Positions 12,401 to 25,335 of a stretch of 64,000 nucleotides of DNA are shown piece by piece. The position numbers and the translations under genes were made by a program. Source of the stretch: Loxodes magnus (Eukaryota > Ciliophora > Karyorelictea > Loxodida > Loxodidae); the NCBI GenBank assembly GCA_946699065.1, contig CAMPDV010000018.1, positions 496,001-560,000 on the forward strand, written 5' to 3'. Every line of letters starts with the position of its first letter. Position 1 is the stretch's first letter. The notes under the pieces are model-generated. The model was not told where the DNA came from. It was given only the letters and a program-made list of their open reading frames with translations, and did not search any database.

Positions 12401-13754
12401 TTAATAAAAACAATAAATCTTTTCTATGAACTGATAATATAGAATTACTTAATTATCTAGCCTTTTTTCTAAAAGTATTAGTCTTAGTTTATCTTAATTT
12501 TAAATACATTTTTAAATCTTAATCATTTATTCTTAGCATTATTTATTTATAAAAATGAAAGGATTGAAAGTCTCAACTTTTAGCATATAGCACATACTCG
12601 ATTCTAAGAAACTTTTAAATTGTACGTAATAAATCTTTATCAAGTAAATATTTGAGTCTAAAGAAAGTAGCGAATAATTAGAAAACTAACCAGTTAGACA
12701 AGTTTAGTTCATATCTATACAAGAACTTGTAATTAAAGATATCTCTACTTTATAGATTTTAGGTATATTTAGTTGAAATGCTTAAAACTTAAGCCTACAT
12801 TTTAAATAATATTATATTTTAGGTATTGCATTTAAAATACTCTTCTTTAAGGTTATTTTAAGAAATATGAACTATATAATAGATTTCTAAGGAAACATAA
12901 TTCTGAAGTATTTCTATCTTCATTAACTGTTTATAGTTCTTTTACTATTTCTGATGACATTTCTTCTTCCTTAAGTTTATAAGATAATACTGATTAATTT
13001 ATTAGTATTTTGGCATTTTTATAATACTTAATCAATAATCACTTTCAATAAGCAAATAATTTTGGCTTGTTATCAAACTTTTTCATCAATAAAAAATTAT
13101 TTTATATCTTAAATAATGTTTCAATTATGTATGCTATTGTTTTTTCTTAAGCTATTACTTACAAACTAGACTTTCTAGTTATGATTAATATTTCTTATTA
13201 CAGACTAATAATAGCTTCAAATTATAATTTTGGTTTTATTTCATCTAAGATAATAATTTATATATTTTTAAATAGGGGTTCATTTGAAGTAATTAGGTAC
13301 TTTACTATAGATTGCTTGCATAATGATTATAACTTCTAATAAATTAGTTTAGTCATACTCTTATGCTTAATAAGTTATATTACTCGGTTACTATTCAAAG
13401 AAATTTCAAAAACTTCTTTTCAAGTTGCAGAGTTTAAGTTTAAATTTATATTTTTATACTAAACTCTTCACTCTTCTGTTTATCTTTATAGTCGCTGAAT
13501 ATTTAGTGCATATGCTTTATTCAAATAAATGCTCTTTAATTTTAATTTTAAGTAATGGTCTTTACTAACTCTTATAATGACTATTAATGATACTTTCATG
13601 TAATTTACTTAAATCTCTTAACTTTCATCTACCAAATTTGTTTATATTAAACTTAAAATTACCTCTAAGTAGCGTTTTTAACCTAGTTAACTTTACATTA
13701 TCTCATTTTGTGTGAAATATTAATTTGTTTCTCATTTAGTACTAATAGGCATAA
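9470..13754 (+). repeat. Left arm of ~12 kb inverted repeat
   Basis: About 4.29 kb repeated in inverse orientation at 17157-21450 with only scattered differences, e.g. a 7-nt length difference near 12555/18350 and single substitutions near 11080 and 11360. The outer boundary lies in AAAGGATTTTTAACTATTTT and the inner one in CTAATAGGCATAA. Parts of this arm are also homologous, at much lower identity, to the blocks downstream of MFS copies 3 and 4. So the arm is a transporter-downstream block that was duplicated in inverse orientation rather than a classic foldback transposon. Confidence 0.85.
10410..11880 (+). pseudogene. Unidentified coding-like block downstream of MFS copy 1
   Basis: Comparison of this arm with the blocks at 33.8-35.1 and 46.4-47.7 kb shows the same reading frame locally. 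Examples are ISREIVKQL against TSREMIKSQ, YLVLFLEQ against NLVLFTEQ, SVQLGEQ against SVQLDKR, and LMQRANY against LMQRVNY, with several gaps a multiple of three. This suggests ancestral protein-coding sequence (hydrophobic segments followed by Q/K-rich coiled coil). Frame changes between the matched pieces (e.g. near 11415) suggest decay, or small introns I cannot place. I do not recognise the family. Confidence 0.35.
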
Positions 13755-14199
13755 TCTTCTATTTACATCATATAACAAAAATCTTATTGGAAATGTCATT
13801 TGAATACATACTTATAAAACAGGCGAAACATTTCTAGTTTCTATTTTTATCATACTTTAGAAAGATATTGAAGAAAACATCGAATTTTTACAAAATTGGA
13901 AACTAAACACTAAAGTAACTTTTAGGACTACGATTTTATCAAACTAGATGTACTATTTGCTTTGATAAAGATAAAATTATAATATTGTTTTTATAAATTT
14001 ATTCTATATATTTAAGATAATTTCTTTGAAATTTCCCAATCAACAGAAAATAAATCACAAGCTATAAGAAATTATTGCATAAGCACAAATAAAAATATTG
14101 TTTGATATCTTTTAATAACAAACAAGTTTTAAAGATTTGCATAAATTTTAAGATAAAACAAATTTAGATAATTAGATCTCTTGGATGTTTTTAACCTCT
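13755..14199. other. Start of inverted-repeat spacer
   Basis: AT-rich; no gene, RNA or repeat recognised. Confidence 0.35.
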
Positions 14200-15040
14200 T
14201 TCCTGCAATCCTCTAGATTACTCTAGAGATTTAATATCAAAGTTTGTAAGTTTCTACAATTCTTCTCCTTGTTATGCATATGGCCTTCAGTATTTTTTTG
14301 CCTAGATAATACTTGCTATATTTTTTTTTGTAAATGCTTCCGAATTTGTAAAAATAAAAACTATCTCTTTTCAGCTTTTGTTGTCTCTTCTTTTTTTCTT
14401 CAACTTCTTCTAGTAGTTTCAGATTCTTACTCGAATTTTAAATTTATAACATTTTTCCTCAGATTCGTTAAAGAGTTGAAGTAATAGCATCTTTTCATTT
14501 CTCGCTTAATTTTTAATTTTTTCTTCTTCGATATTATTTTGTTATTTGCAATTCTTTAATTCCAATTAACATTTTAATTTATTGATTTTCTCCTATTTTT
14601 TCTATCTAGTTGTTCAGTTCTTTCTGTTTTTCTTCTGATTTAAGATTGTCTGACTGTTTTGATCTTGTGAAGTATTTCAGAAGGTGTTTGGCTTTATTCT
14701 TAGATCATGAGTCTAGATTCTATTCCCTCTACTTTTTAAAGTTTTCCCTTCTTTCTCTTTTAATCTTGTTCAGCGTTTTGGCCTCTTCCAGGAGATCAAA
14801 AACATTTTTATCAGCTAATCATAGTTTATTAACTGTTCTGTGGTAAGATTAGAGATTTTAGATTAAAAAATATTTTTAGCCTATTTTCTAGCTTCTCTTT
14901 AGTGATGAAAGTTTCGCTTTTTGGCATTCTTTTTAAAGTTCTTTTCCTGGTATTTGCTTCTCTAGGATTTTTGTCTTCTTCTGCTTTCACAAACTACAAA
15001 AAATCCGGATCAGAGGCCTGATATTTTAAAATTATTTGCA
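14200..15040 (-). pseudogene. Degenerate Gag-like retroelement ORF in the inverted-repeat spacer
   Basis: The minus strand carries a K/E/Q-rich coiled-coil protein in broken frames. The segment GIESRLMIQEQ matches EIESRLMSQERDL of the Gag-like copy at 32.4 kb. A later MKRCYYFNSL segment aligns with the zinc knuckle MKSCYFCGLREHVWKRC, but the second Cys, the His and the third Cys are lost. At least one frame change is needed. It is a relic of the same family described at 33118-33780. Confidence 0.5.
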
Positions 15041-17156
15041 GAAAAATCATGCATTAAATTGAAACTTAGTTTCTGAAGAAAAGCAAAAATCTAAATCAAT
15101 ATAATATTTAAGAAACTTGTAGATTTTCTACTAAATATAAAAGTTTTGAGTAACTATTAAGATCAATATTGAACTTATAAAGCAGAGGTTTGAAGAGATA
15201 ATATGATGACAATTAACTTACTTACTCAAATAAATAATTTTTCAAAATTATAGTAGGATAGTAAATCAAAATGCACTTTTGCATTAAAGTTAACTAATTT
15301 ATAGATATATTATGTTTTAAAACTAAAATATTTAAATTAAAAACTAGACCAAAAAATAAATAATTAGTTTTGTAAAATAAAATCTTTTGCATCCTAAAAA
15401 TGAGACAAAATGCCAACAAAATAATAAATATAAAAAATATTAAATAAAAAGAGAAAACAAGGTATTTTTGTAATTGGCAAAGAATATCTGCAAAAAGTGT
15501 TTAATTTCATATTTAAAGACAAATACTGAAAAAAGAATAAAATAATATTAAAAATTAAAGAGATAATACTGGAAAAAGGCATGAAGGCAATAAGAGTAAT
15601 TATACTGTAATGAATTAGTATTAGCATGTAGCATAAAAACATAGTAGCATTAATACTTAAAAGAGATAGTTAAGAGTTAAATTTTAATAAATATAATTTT
15701 GTTTTTAATTAAATACCCGAAAATTCTGTTAGATAAAATAGAACATAAGTATCTCCAAAAGTTTCGAACTTTTGTTTTCATTTATATCTATTTATAACTT
15801 TTGAATAAAGTGTTAAAGCCAATATTTTAAATTAAATCTTAAATAAACTTTCTATGCAGATTTATCAAAATTAATATATTTTAAATATTTAACTTTAGTA
15901 AACACTTAAATCAAAAATATTTTCCAAAATTAATGTTAATTTTTTAATTTTAGACTTTAGATTCTTTTGCTAAATTATATAAAAATTAACTTTATTTTTA
16001 TATTTTTTATACAAATGAAAGATATCTAATTAATTTCGCATTTATCAGTATTTGCTTTGCTTAACTAAGAATTTTGCATTAAAAATTAGAAAATTAAATA
16101 TACTTTTGGATAAAATGCTAAAACATAAGTATATAACTTTAATAATGATAGATGGATAATTTTGACCTCTTTACTTAACCAACAAAATGGATTAAAAAAT
16201 AGATGTGGGAGTTCGAAAAAGAAGCAAGCTGGTTTTTGCATAAATTCAATAAGAAATAATTTCATAAAATACTATATTTTAATTTTTCAACGAAGATTAA
16301 GTATTAAGAAACATAAACATGTAAGTAGATATCTAATTTTTCCTTCAAGATAAATATCTAAAAAGATTCTGTAACAAAAGGGAGATTTGATCAACTATTA
16401 AATAAATCATATTCAATTATGTAATTGCAAATGTAAAAGCTAAAAATGTGTTTATGAAATTTAAAAACTTTTTTATACTTTTACAATTATTAATATATAA
16501 AAAATTTGAATTATAGAACATGTAGAAACTAAATGGCGCGGAATTCTTTACAATTTTTTTAATTAGTTTTTATTAAGTCTAAAGAAAGTAAAACTAAATG
16601 CTAGCATTCCTTTGAACCTCCTTGTCTCTATAGGATTTATGTCAAAATGCTTTCCAAAGAAGTCTTTTTACTAACAACTTCCAATTTATTAATAAACGAT
16701 GTCTTGGGTCATGAATTAATTCAGAACTTCTGCCAAGATTTTTGTGCTACTCTTCACAAAACGGGTATTTTCTGTCACCAAAGCATGTCTCGTTCTTAGT
16801 TGAAAGATTGAGCCTTCTTGTTTAAATTAAATAAAAAAAATAAAGCATCCCCCCTCACTTAATAAAAAGAAAAAATTAAACGAAGAATAGAGAAAAGAAA
16901 AATTGATTTTTAAATCTAAAAAGATAGAAAATAAATTCCCTATAACGTAACCGTAAGAATTATAAAAGATTGAAGAGAAGACCAAATTAAGGGATTATAT
17001 CTATTTAATGCGATTTTAAAAATTTATTTTTTTCATAAAATAAGAACTTTGAAAGATCTTAAAAACTATTTAAAACTTTTCAAAGTAAAATAATAAGCTA
17101 ACAATAGATCTTCAAGAATTATATATAACAAAGCGAATACTAAATCTTCTAGAAGT
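15041..17156. other. Rest of the spacer, AT-rich
   Basis: Short open frames exist here but none shows family motifs or paralogue support. No structured RNA or tandem repeat seen. Confidence 0.35.
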
Positions 17157-20100
17157 TTATGCCTATTAGTACTAAATGAGAAACAAATTAATATTTCACA
17201 CAAAATGAGATAATGTAAAGTTAACTAGGTTAAAAACGCTACTTAGAGGTAATTTTAAGTTTAATATAAACAAATTTGGTAGATGAAAGTTAAGAGATTT
17301 AAGTAAATTACATGAAAGTATCATTAATAGTCATTATAAGAGTTAGTAAAGACCATTACTTAAAATTAAAATTAAAGAGCATTTATTTGAATAAAGCATA
17401 TGCACTAAATATTCAGCGACTATAAAGATAAACAGAAGAGTGAAGAGTTTAGTATAAAAATATAAATTTAAACTTAAACTCTGCAACTTGAAAAGAAGTT
17501 TTTGAAATTTCTTTGAATAGTAACCGAGTAATATAACTTATTAAGCATAAGAGTATGACTAAACTAATTTATTAGAAGTTATAATCATTATGCAAGCAAT
17601 CTATAGTAAAGTACCTAATTACTTCAAATGAACCCCTATTTAAAAATATATAAATTATTATCTTAGATGAAATAAAACCAAAATTATAATTTGAAGCTAT
17701 TATTAGTCTGTAATAAGAAATATTAATCATAACTAGAAAGTCTAGTTTGTAAGTAATAGCTTAAGAAAAAACAATAGCATACATAATTGAAACATTATTT
17801 AAGATATAAAATAATTTTTTATTGATGAAAAAGTTTGATAACAAGCCAAAATGATTCGCTTATTGAAAGTGATTATTGATTAAGTATTATAAAAATGCCA
17901 AAATACTAATAAATTAATCAGTATTATCTTATAAACTTAAGGAAGAAGAAATGTCATCAGAAATAGTAAAAGAACTATAAACAGTTAATGAAGATAGAAA
18001 TACTTCAGAATTATGTTTCCTTAGAAATCTATTATATAGTTCATATTTCTTAAAATAACCTTAAAGAAGAGTATTTTAAATGCAATACCTAAAATATAAT
18101 ATTATTTAAAATGTAGGCTTAAGTTTTAAGCATTTCAACTCAATATACCTAAAATCTATAAAGTAGAGATATCTTTAATTACAAGTTCTTGTATAGATAT
18201 GAACTAAACTTGTCTAACTGGTTAGTTTTCTAATTATTCGCTACTTTCTTTAGACTAAAATATTTACTTGATAAAGATTTATTACGTACAATTTAAAAGT
18301 TTCTTAGAATCGAGTATGTGCTATATGCTAAAAGTTGAGACTTTCAATCCTTTCTTTTTTTATTTTTATAAATAAATAAAGCTAAGAATAAATGATTAAG
18401 ATTTAAAAATGTATTTAAAATTAAGATAAACTAAGACTAATACTTTTAGAAAAAAGGCTATATAATTAAGTAATTCTATATTATCAGTTCATAGAAAAGA
18501 TTTATTGTTTTTATTAAGCTAAGATAAATTACTAAAGTTTAAAAGTATTAGCTAAATATTGTCTATCTCTTATCTCATTGTATAAACGTTTTGCCTCTTT
18601 TATAAGGCAGCAGTCTTTTTAATTATTTCTAAAATAATATTTTAAATTGGTTTAGTTTGTCCATGATATCTTCTTTATTTCATATTCAACGACATTTTCC
18701 TATAACTTAAGTATTTCTTTTTATACTAGATGCTTTATGTAAAAGTATTTCTAAATTATTCCTCTGTATGGATCTTGCAAGATTTAGGAATAGCGATTGC
18801 AGTTTTTAATCTTAAAGACTCAAAGTTAAATTAAAGACTCTTAGTAAAGCTATAATAAAGCTTGAGTAGCTAGAAATTTAAATCTAAAGTAGATTAATTA
18901 ACTCTACAAGGTTAATCTTTAATTGTCTAAGTTTAAAACTATAAAACCTACTTTATTTTATACTTTACTGGCTTAATTTTGGAGTCTCTAATTTAACTGC
19001 TTATAACTAGGTACATAATTAAGTAATAACATTAAAACATTTGAAGATATAATAATATCAATAGAATAGTCAACAACTTTCAAATAGCTTTTAAATAGTT
19101 AGCTCTTTACATAAGTATTGATTGCAATGAATTAATAACTAGAGAGATAAACATAAAGCAGTGTTTAATATGAATGGTTATCATAATGATTAGTTAAGAA
19201 AGCTTTATTTAAATGATTGCTTAGAGTTTATCAATGTTGTTCTTTTATTAAACTTCAAAATTAAATGTTTTAGCTAGTTTACTTTACTTGACTCTTTAAT
19301 ATTGCTTGTTTCTTTTACTCTATTCACTCATTTTTAGTTATTAAAAAGAAATTAAATTCTGCATTCTAGAACATGCTTAGCTTTGCTAATATGTTAAAAC
19401 TATCTGCTTCTAGTCATAATTCTTAAATAGTTATGCTACATTTTTATTATTGCTTGAGTTATCTTCTAGCCCTTTTAATTAAGGGTTAAAGTTATTCTAG
19501 TTGAAGATTCTCTTATCAGTACAATTTAGCATCTATGATACCCGTGCGCAATTTCCAAATGCTTAGGAAGATTTATAGATGATGTTCTACCAACTTATTC
19601 TCCAAGTTATACTGAGAAATAGATTGAATAAACTTCTGATTAGTTCTTATACCTAATATAAAGATGATAGTTTCGAATCTCAATTATTGCTCTTATCAAT
19701 CAGTAAATGTAATCTAATTAAGATAGTGCTTAACTTCTTAAACGAAGGTAATTTAAGTAATATTTAATATTCTTGCTTCTGGAGTAAAGTGTATGAAAGG
19801 TGCTCAAAAGTTAATTTGTCTTTCATATGTTTGCATTGCTCATGATCTAAAGAAATATTCTTAAAGCAATATTTTTAGAAATACATATGTAGAAGATTAG
19901 ATATTATTGTCCTATTTAAAAAGCTTTAGTAAAACTATTTCAAATAATTGAAAATCTAAGAGTCTAGAGGTCTATGTAAACTGTACTTAAATCCTCGACA
20001 CTTTCCTTTTTTCTTTATCCGTTCTAAATATCCAATCTATTCGAAACGAATATAAGTTAAGATTCCTGCGTAGACAAGTTTAGTAATTGCTAGTTGTGAG

Positions 20101-21450
20101 ATTGCTTTGATTTAAGTCTTAGTTCCCATAAACTTTAGTATAGAGGAACTATCTGCATTAGCTATGGTTATTCTAAAAATAATACCAAATATGACAAATT
20201 TTATGGATTATTTGACAATCTTTCAACGACTTTTGCTTTCTCTATTAAAGAACTTATAAGTTCTATTTATTCTATCAGCCTTTTTTAATTGAATTAAATG
20301 TGTCTAAGACTAAATAGAAGAATTAGAATGAGTTATTATTTAAAGAGCTAGTTTAGATTTATTATTTAGCTAAGCGAGCTATAGCATCTATAGAGATATT
20401 ACTTTGTAATCTCTAAAGCAACTAACTTGTATTACTAAGGAAGTTAGCTATAAGTTTCATACACTAGCTGTTTAACAATTTCTCTACTTATTTATATCAA
20501 TAGGGGATATACTACCTAACCAAGGATTAGTTTGCTGATTATGTAAATAAATGTCTATCAAATACAATTAAGCGTAATTATGCAAAGTAGAAGAATGAGT
20601 GCTAGTTGCTAAAAGAAGAGTCTTAGCATTGTAATTTTATTTGCTAAATAGATAATTATTCATATCATTTAGTACAAACTAGAGAAGTTTCTACTCTATG
20701 TGTTTAAATCATAAATAGCAAATCCAAGGCAGCTACCTAAGATAGTTATATTACGACAGCTAGTAATATGAACTGTTTAAAAATCCTAAGCCTTAGATTT
20801 CATAGCTCTAAAATAAATCTAGCTTTATATTTAGAATATTAAGCTAAAGATTGTTCTTAAGTATATAAAGTAAGGAGTACATATTATACAAAAGCAACTC
20901 TAAATTGCTTAAATAATAATCTGAAACATTAGATACTTATAATAAGAGTTAGTTTAGGCTTATATTATAATTTATTTATATTCTCATACTTAGAACTATA
21001 TTACTGAATTAAAGATATAGGAAGCTTTGTTATAGCAGTTAGCTTAGTTTCTCACATTAAATAGAAAGAGTTTACTAATTAATGGTTATATTACTATATG
21101 CTCATCTTATTTAGGCTTATCTAAATATAGTTAAAATGCTTTAAAATTACTCAATTGTAATCTAAACAAAATTGCTTAAGATATCGGATTGTAGTGTAAA
21201 TATAAACTTCGGATATTCTTATAAGCTTAATTATCAACTTATCAGTAGTGAAAATATTGCTTGGCACTAATTAATAAATGAAGTTACTAAGTTCCTTAAG
21301 AAATTTAGTTTGCTTGAAGATAAAGAAAATAAAGAAAGTCTAGAAATTTAATAAATACAAAATAAAAGAAGCTTTTGTAGTTAATTTTCCAGTTTATGAT
21401 AGTTAGTAATAAAATACTCATTTAATACTTAAAATAGTTAAAAATCCTTT
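17157..21450 (-). repeat. Right arm of ~12 kb inverted repeat
   Basis: Reverse complement of 9470-13754, near-identical over ~4.29 kb. It ends ~220 bp short of the stop of MFS copy 2. The paralogous transporters just outside the two arms differ far more from each other than the arms do. Confidence 0.85.
19035..20505 (-). pseudogene. Unidentified coding-like block downstream of MFS copy 2
   Basis: Mirror image of 10410-11880 inside the right arm, with the same locally conserved frames and the same frame breaks. See that entry for the comparison with copies 3 and 4. Function unknown. Confidence 0.35.
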
Positions 21451-21671
21451 AGGTAAGCACTAGTTTTAAATATAACCCATTAATCTAATTTTAGCTCTTT
21501 TTAAAATTTTTAATTTTGATTGTTACTTGCAAAGCGTTATATATTTTTCTACAAGTAAAGCATACTTAATGGAAATAATAAAAATAGGAAAGATATGAAA
21601 CTAAAGAAATATATTAATTAACAGTATTTAAGAACAAGATTTTAACTTAAAAGTTTTTTTTACTTTTTAAA
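21451..21671. other. 3' flank of MFS copy 2
   Basis: AT-rich 3' flank of the minus-strand transporter gene up to the repeat arm; unlike the flank of copy 1. Confidence 0.35.
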
Positions 21672-23351
21672 TCAAGACATTGCTTTTAAGCTTACCTGTT
21701 CGTTATTTTAATGGTTTGGCTAGTTATTATTAATTGGAGTAGTAATATCATCTATAGGTTTTTATTCACAGTCAAATCCAAAGAGATATCCAATTATTCC
21801 TCCAAAAACCATTAAAATAACTGCCGCTACATATCCCCAAAACAAATATATTCTTTCTTTTTTCCCTATTAACCAACCATATATCAAAGGCCCTATAACT
21901 CCTCCTGTAAGAGTTCCTACAAAATAAAAAAATCCTATTGCAATAGCTCTTACTTCTAAGGGAAATATTTCTGAAATTGTCAAATATGCAGCTGAAGCAC
22001 CAGCTGAAGCAAAAAAGAACGATCCAGATCAAAAAAGTGTCATAATTTCTGGTGTATCGATTATATTTTAAACAAATAAAATACTACAAGTTAAAAGAAT
22101 GATTGAAGCTATTGTGTAGGTGAGCAAAATCATTTTTCTTCTTCCCACTGTATCAAAAAATCTTCCTATTACTATGCATCCTAAAAAATTACCAGCTGCA
22201 AAAGGGAAAATGTAGAAGGCAACATGATTATCCTTAACATGAAAGAAAAATTTTAAAGTAAGCCCATAAGTTAGAAAAATAGCATTATAGAAAAAAGCCT
22301 GAGTAGTAATAAGCACAGAGGATAAAAATGATCTTCTAGGATAAGTTTTAACAATATATTTTATTTGATTCAAGTAGCTTTCTTAACTTTGTTAAACTGC
22401 TATTTCTTTTTCTGGAGGAACTACTTAGAGTTCATATCCTGCATCTTCTATAGCTTCTTCTATTCTTTCTATATAAAATTCAGCTTCCTAAGCTCTTCCA
22501 TGCTTAAGTAACCACCTTGGACTTTCTGGCATAAAGCAACGAGCTATAAGTACAATAGTTCCTAAAATTGTGCCTAATGCAAAACAAAGTCTCCATCCTA
22601 TATTATCAGGAAATAAATGGCTTAAAAAAAAAAGCTAAAAAGCACTAGAAATAGCTCCTCCTATTCACCAAGTTCCATTAATAATAATATCAACTGTACC
22701 TCTAAGACGGGCTGGAATCATTTCATCGACTGCACTATTAATACTTGAATATTCACCTCCTACTCCTAATCCCGTTAAGAAAATACATGGAATTAGAGTT
22801 CAGAAGTTCCAGCAACCGCATGTAAGTGCAGTTCCTGTTAGATATAAAACTGGAGTAATAATAAAAACTTTCTTTCTTCCCTTTTTATCACTAATAACTC
22901 CTAAGATAATAGCACCTATAACAGCACCTGAAGTGTAACAAGCACCGATAAATCCTACTTAAGAACTAGTTAAATCCATAGTACTGTCATCTGATAACTT
23001 GCCTGATACTACTCCACTTATGTTTGTAACCTGCAATCCATCCATTATTCATGAAATACCAAGACACATTGTAAGTTTTCAATGTCAAGATGACCAAGGA
23101 AGGCGATCTAATCTGTAGGGAATTTTAGAAAAAACAACTTAATTTTGTTAATCCGAACTAAATAAATTTCTTATACCTTAATTATTATCTAATTAATCTA
23201 TTTCAGTTTTACTCAAAGATCTTGCTTATCTTTTTTTCTATTAATAATCTTTTACTTCTTTTACATCCTCGTAATAAGAGTTAATTCTATTATCTTCAGA
23301 AATATTAAAATTAATTTCGTTTTCATTCAAATCCTTATTTTTAGCACTCAT
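21672..23351 (-). CDS. MFS transporter, copy 2
   Basis: 559 residues, ATG (23351) to TGA (21672-21674). Same layout as copy 1: hydrophilic N-tail of ~75 residues, the GRKK loop 2-3 motif, PESPRWLL, and the FFDTVGRRK loop 8-9 motif. It shares with copy 1 the long N-terminal tail that copies 3-5 lack, so the two form a pair. It carries CAG at a codon that is TAG in copy 1 (ITTQAFF), direct evidence for TAG=Q. The terminal TGA after KAMS is at the homologous position. Substrate unknown. Confidence 0.87.
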
Positions 23352-24719
23352 TTCTATTTTATTTTTATGAAATTGTTTGATAGATAAAAGCTCTAACTAA
23401 AATATTAAAAAAATAAATAAGCAAATCTTATTTGTTATAAATGAATTTTAAATTTATCTTTAATTTATTATAATTATTTTAGCATAATACTTATATTTTA
23501 AAAGCCTGATATTGTGATTAAAGTTTATAATATAATTAACTAAATTTTATTAAACAGTAATTTTAGTTTTATTATTTCTCCAAATTTCGAGATAAATTTT
23601 TAAATGTTCTTTCTTATACAAAATTTTTATTAATGTAAGAATTTTGATTATTGTAAGTAATATATTTGAAACTAAAGTGCTTATATTTGAATTTTATTAT
23701 AAGAATGCTTTTTATTTTAAAAATATTCAATAATCATAAAGAAAATTTTTGGAATTCATGATGATATTACTGCTTTTACATACATACCTCCAATATTACT
23801 TGAAAGATCACTAAATTTGCTTATGTGCTTAAGTGTTAAATGTTTAAATGTCTTTGTTCATTTATTTTATATCTTAGCTAACTTTCTTTTCTACTATTTC
23901 TTGATATAATAAGTATTTCCTTTTACTCTCGGATTTTCTATAGCATCATTATTATATAATCTTTCTCAGTTAAACCTTTATATTTTTTCATTATTATTTT
24001 TTTATAGATATTTCTTTCTATTTTTCATTGTTATCTTTGAGACTTAGCAATTTTATCATTTCTGTAAATATGTTTAAGTATCCAACCATTATAATTATTT
24101 ATTTTTCATAAATTTATTTTCCTAAATTGTGCATTTATCAGAAATTTAAGTTATGATACGACTTAAGATTTATTTTTTGTTGTTATTTTAATATTAGTTC
24201 TATCTATAACTTTTTTATAATTCTCTTGTTCTAAAGATATTTTACTTATTTTTGACTTTATGCAATACATTGAAGAAATGCAAATTTTTCTTTAATTAAA
24301 TAATTCTTGTGTTAGCTCTACTTATTTGATAAAGTGCTACATAAAATTTTTTTTGTAATTTTTTCCAATGTATGAGTTCCTATTAAAAGTAAAAAAAATA
24401 TGTTTTAAAATTTTGCATAATCAATTATTTATTCTCAGAAAAGTTAGAATTTCTTATTATAGTCAATTTTAAATTAATATAGAGGTTTTCTTTTAAGGTT
24501 GAAATCTTTGTATGATTTATTGGCTTATTTTTTTCTTAATTTCGTTTCTGCTACTCTGAATTTAGAATAATCCGTTTAAACTAAAATTTTTGACGAAAAA
24601 TGACCTTAAGAAACAATAGACTCTCTTAAAGAAATTCTAATAATAAGAATAATAGTATTCTTAAGATATGTTTGCATAAATCAGTGCATTGAAGAATATT
24701 AAAGCTATAATAATAACTA
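23352..24719. other. AT-rich upstream region of MFS copy 2
   Basis: Upstream of the minus-strand transporter gene. Very A+T rich with no family-supported gene. The promoter of copy 2 should lie at the left end but no specific element can be named. Confidence 0.35.
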
Positions 24720-25085
24720 AATATTATTATAGCGCGCAAAGCATCTCGTTGGTACGCAGTTCTTTCAATATTAATATTTAATATTAAAAAAAGTGTTCTT
24801 ATGCTTCTTGTTGTCATTCTAGCTGTCCAATGAGTTTCGTCAGCTTCTCCAAATGGGAAATCTTCTTATTAAAGATTATTCTCGAATCATGAACTAAATA
24901 CTCTAGTCATCTTGAATAAAATCCAAATAAGGGTTAATAATATAGTCATAAGTAGCTCATCAGTCAAATTTTCATACTACTACTGGGAATCCTTGGAAAA
25001 GTATTGTTTGTCTCTTCCGAACTTATCCACCCTTCCCTCGATGATAACTAGTGCGATATTACTCGCAATGCAGTATACACTGAAC
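24720..25085 (-). repeat. Retroelement 3'-end repeat, copy A (Gag-A family)
   Basis: Diverged copy of 27090-27460. Shared landmarks, in window orientation: ...CTCGTTGGTACGCAGTTCTTTCAA..., CCAATGAG, CTTCTCCAAATGGGAAAT, ATCCAAATAAGGGTT, CATCAGTCAAATTTTCATA, and a terminal stretch with AGTGCGATATTACTCGCAAT. Copy B lies directly after a Gag-like ORF on the minus strand, so this repeat is the 3' untranslated end of that element. The B copy contains a hairpin with 9-bp arms (ATCTAGTGC...GCACTAGAT); in copy A one arm base differs. Confidence 0.65.
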
Positions 25086-25335
25086 TAGATTACCTTTATA
25101 ATATACATAGTTGTAAATTTAATATACTTATTTAAAGATATATATGCTAAAATGTTCAAATTTTGCTTAGAAGAAAATAATTAAAATTTTATATATATTA
25201 AGTTTCTTCTTAGAGATTTTAACTTAATCCCCTAAGTTAATCTTGTTACCATATTTAATAAATCAAAATCACTTATCTCAAATAAAGAAGATATCTATAC
25301 TAAGGAAAATATAAAATATCCATAAAGGAACTGAG
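25085..25335 (-). repeat. ~240 bp dispersed repeat, inverted copy at 45918-46150
   Basis: The reverse complement of this stretch matches 45918-46150 through landmarks such as GAGTTCCTTTATGGAT, AACAAGATTAACTTAG and AGGTTAAG-type context, then TTAAATAAGTATATTAAAT. No coding sign. One copy abuts retroelement repeat A and the other abuts the duplicated block below MFS copy 4. Confidence 0.7.

Noticed and set aside
15394-15642. 82-codon standard-code minus ORF, F/I/Y-rich
   Set aside because: It has only AT-rich hydrophobic composition, no homologue in the window and no flanking signals; expected by chance in such DNA.
9470-21450. Inverted repeat as a foldback or Maverick-type DNA transposon
   Set aside because: No terminal duplication or transposase was found, and the arm sequence is related to blocks beside other MFS copies, which fits inverted segmental duplication better.
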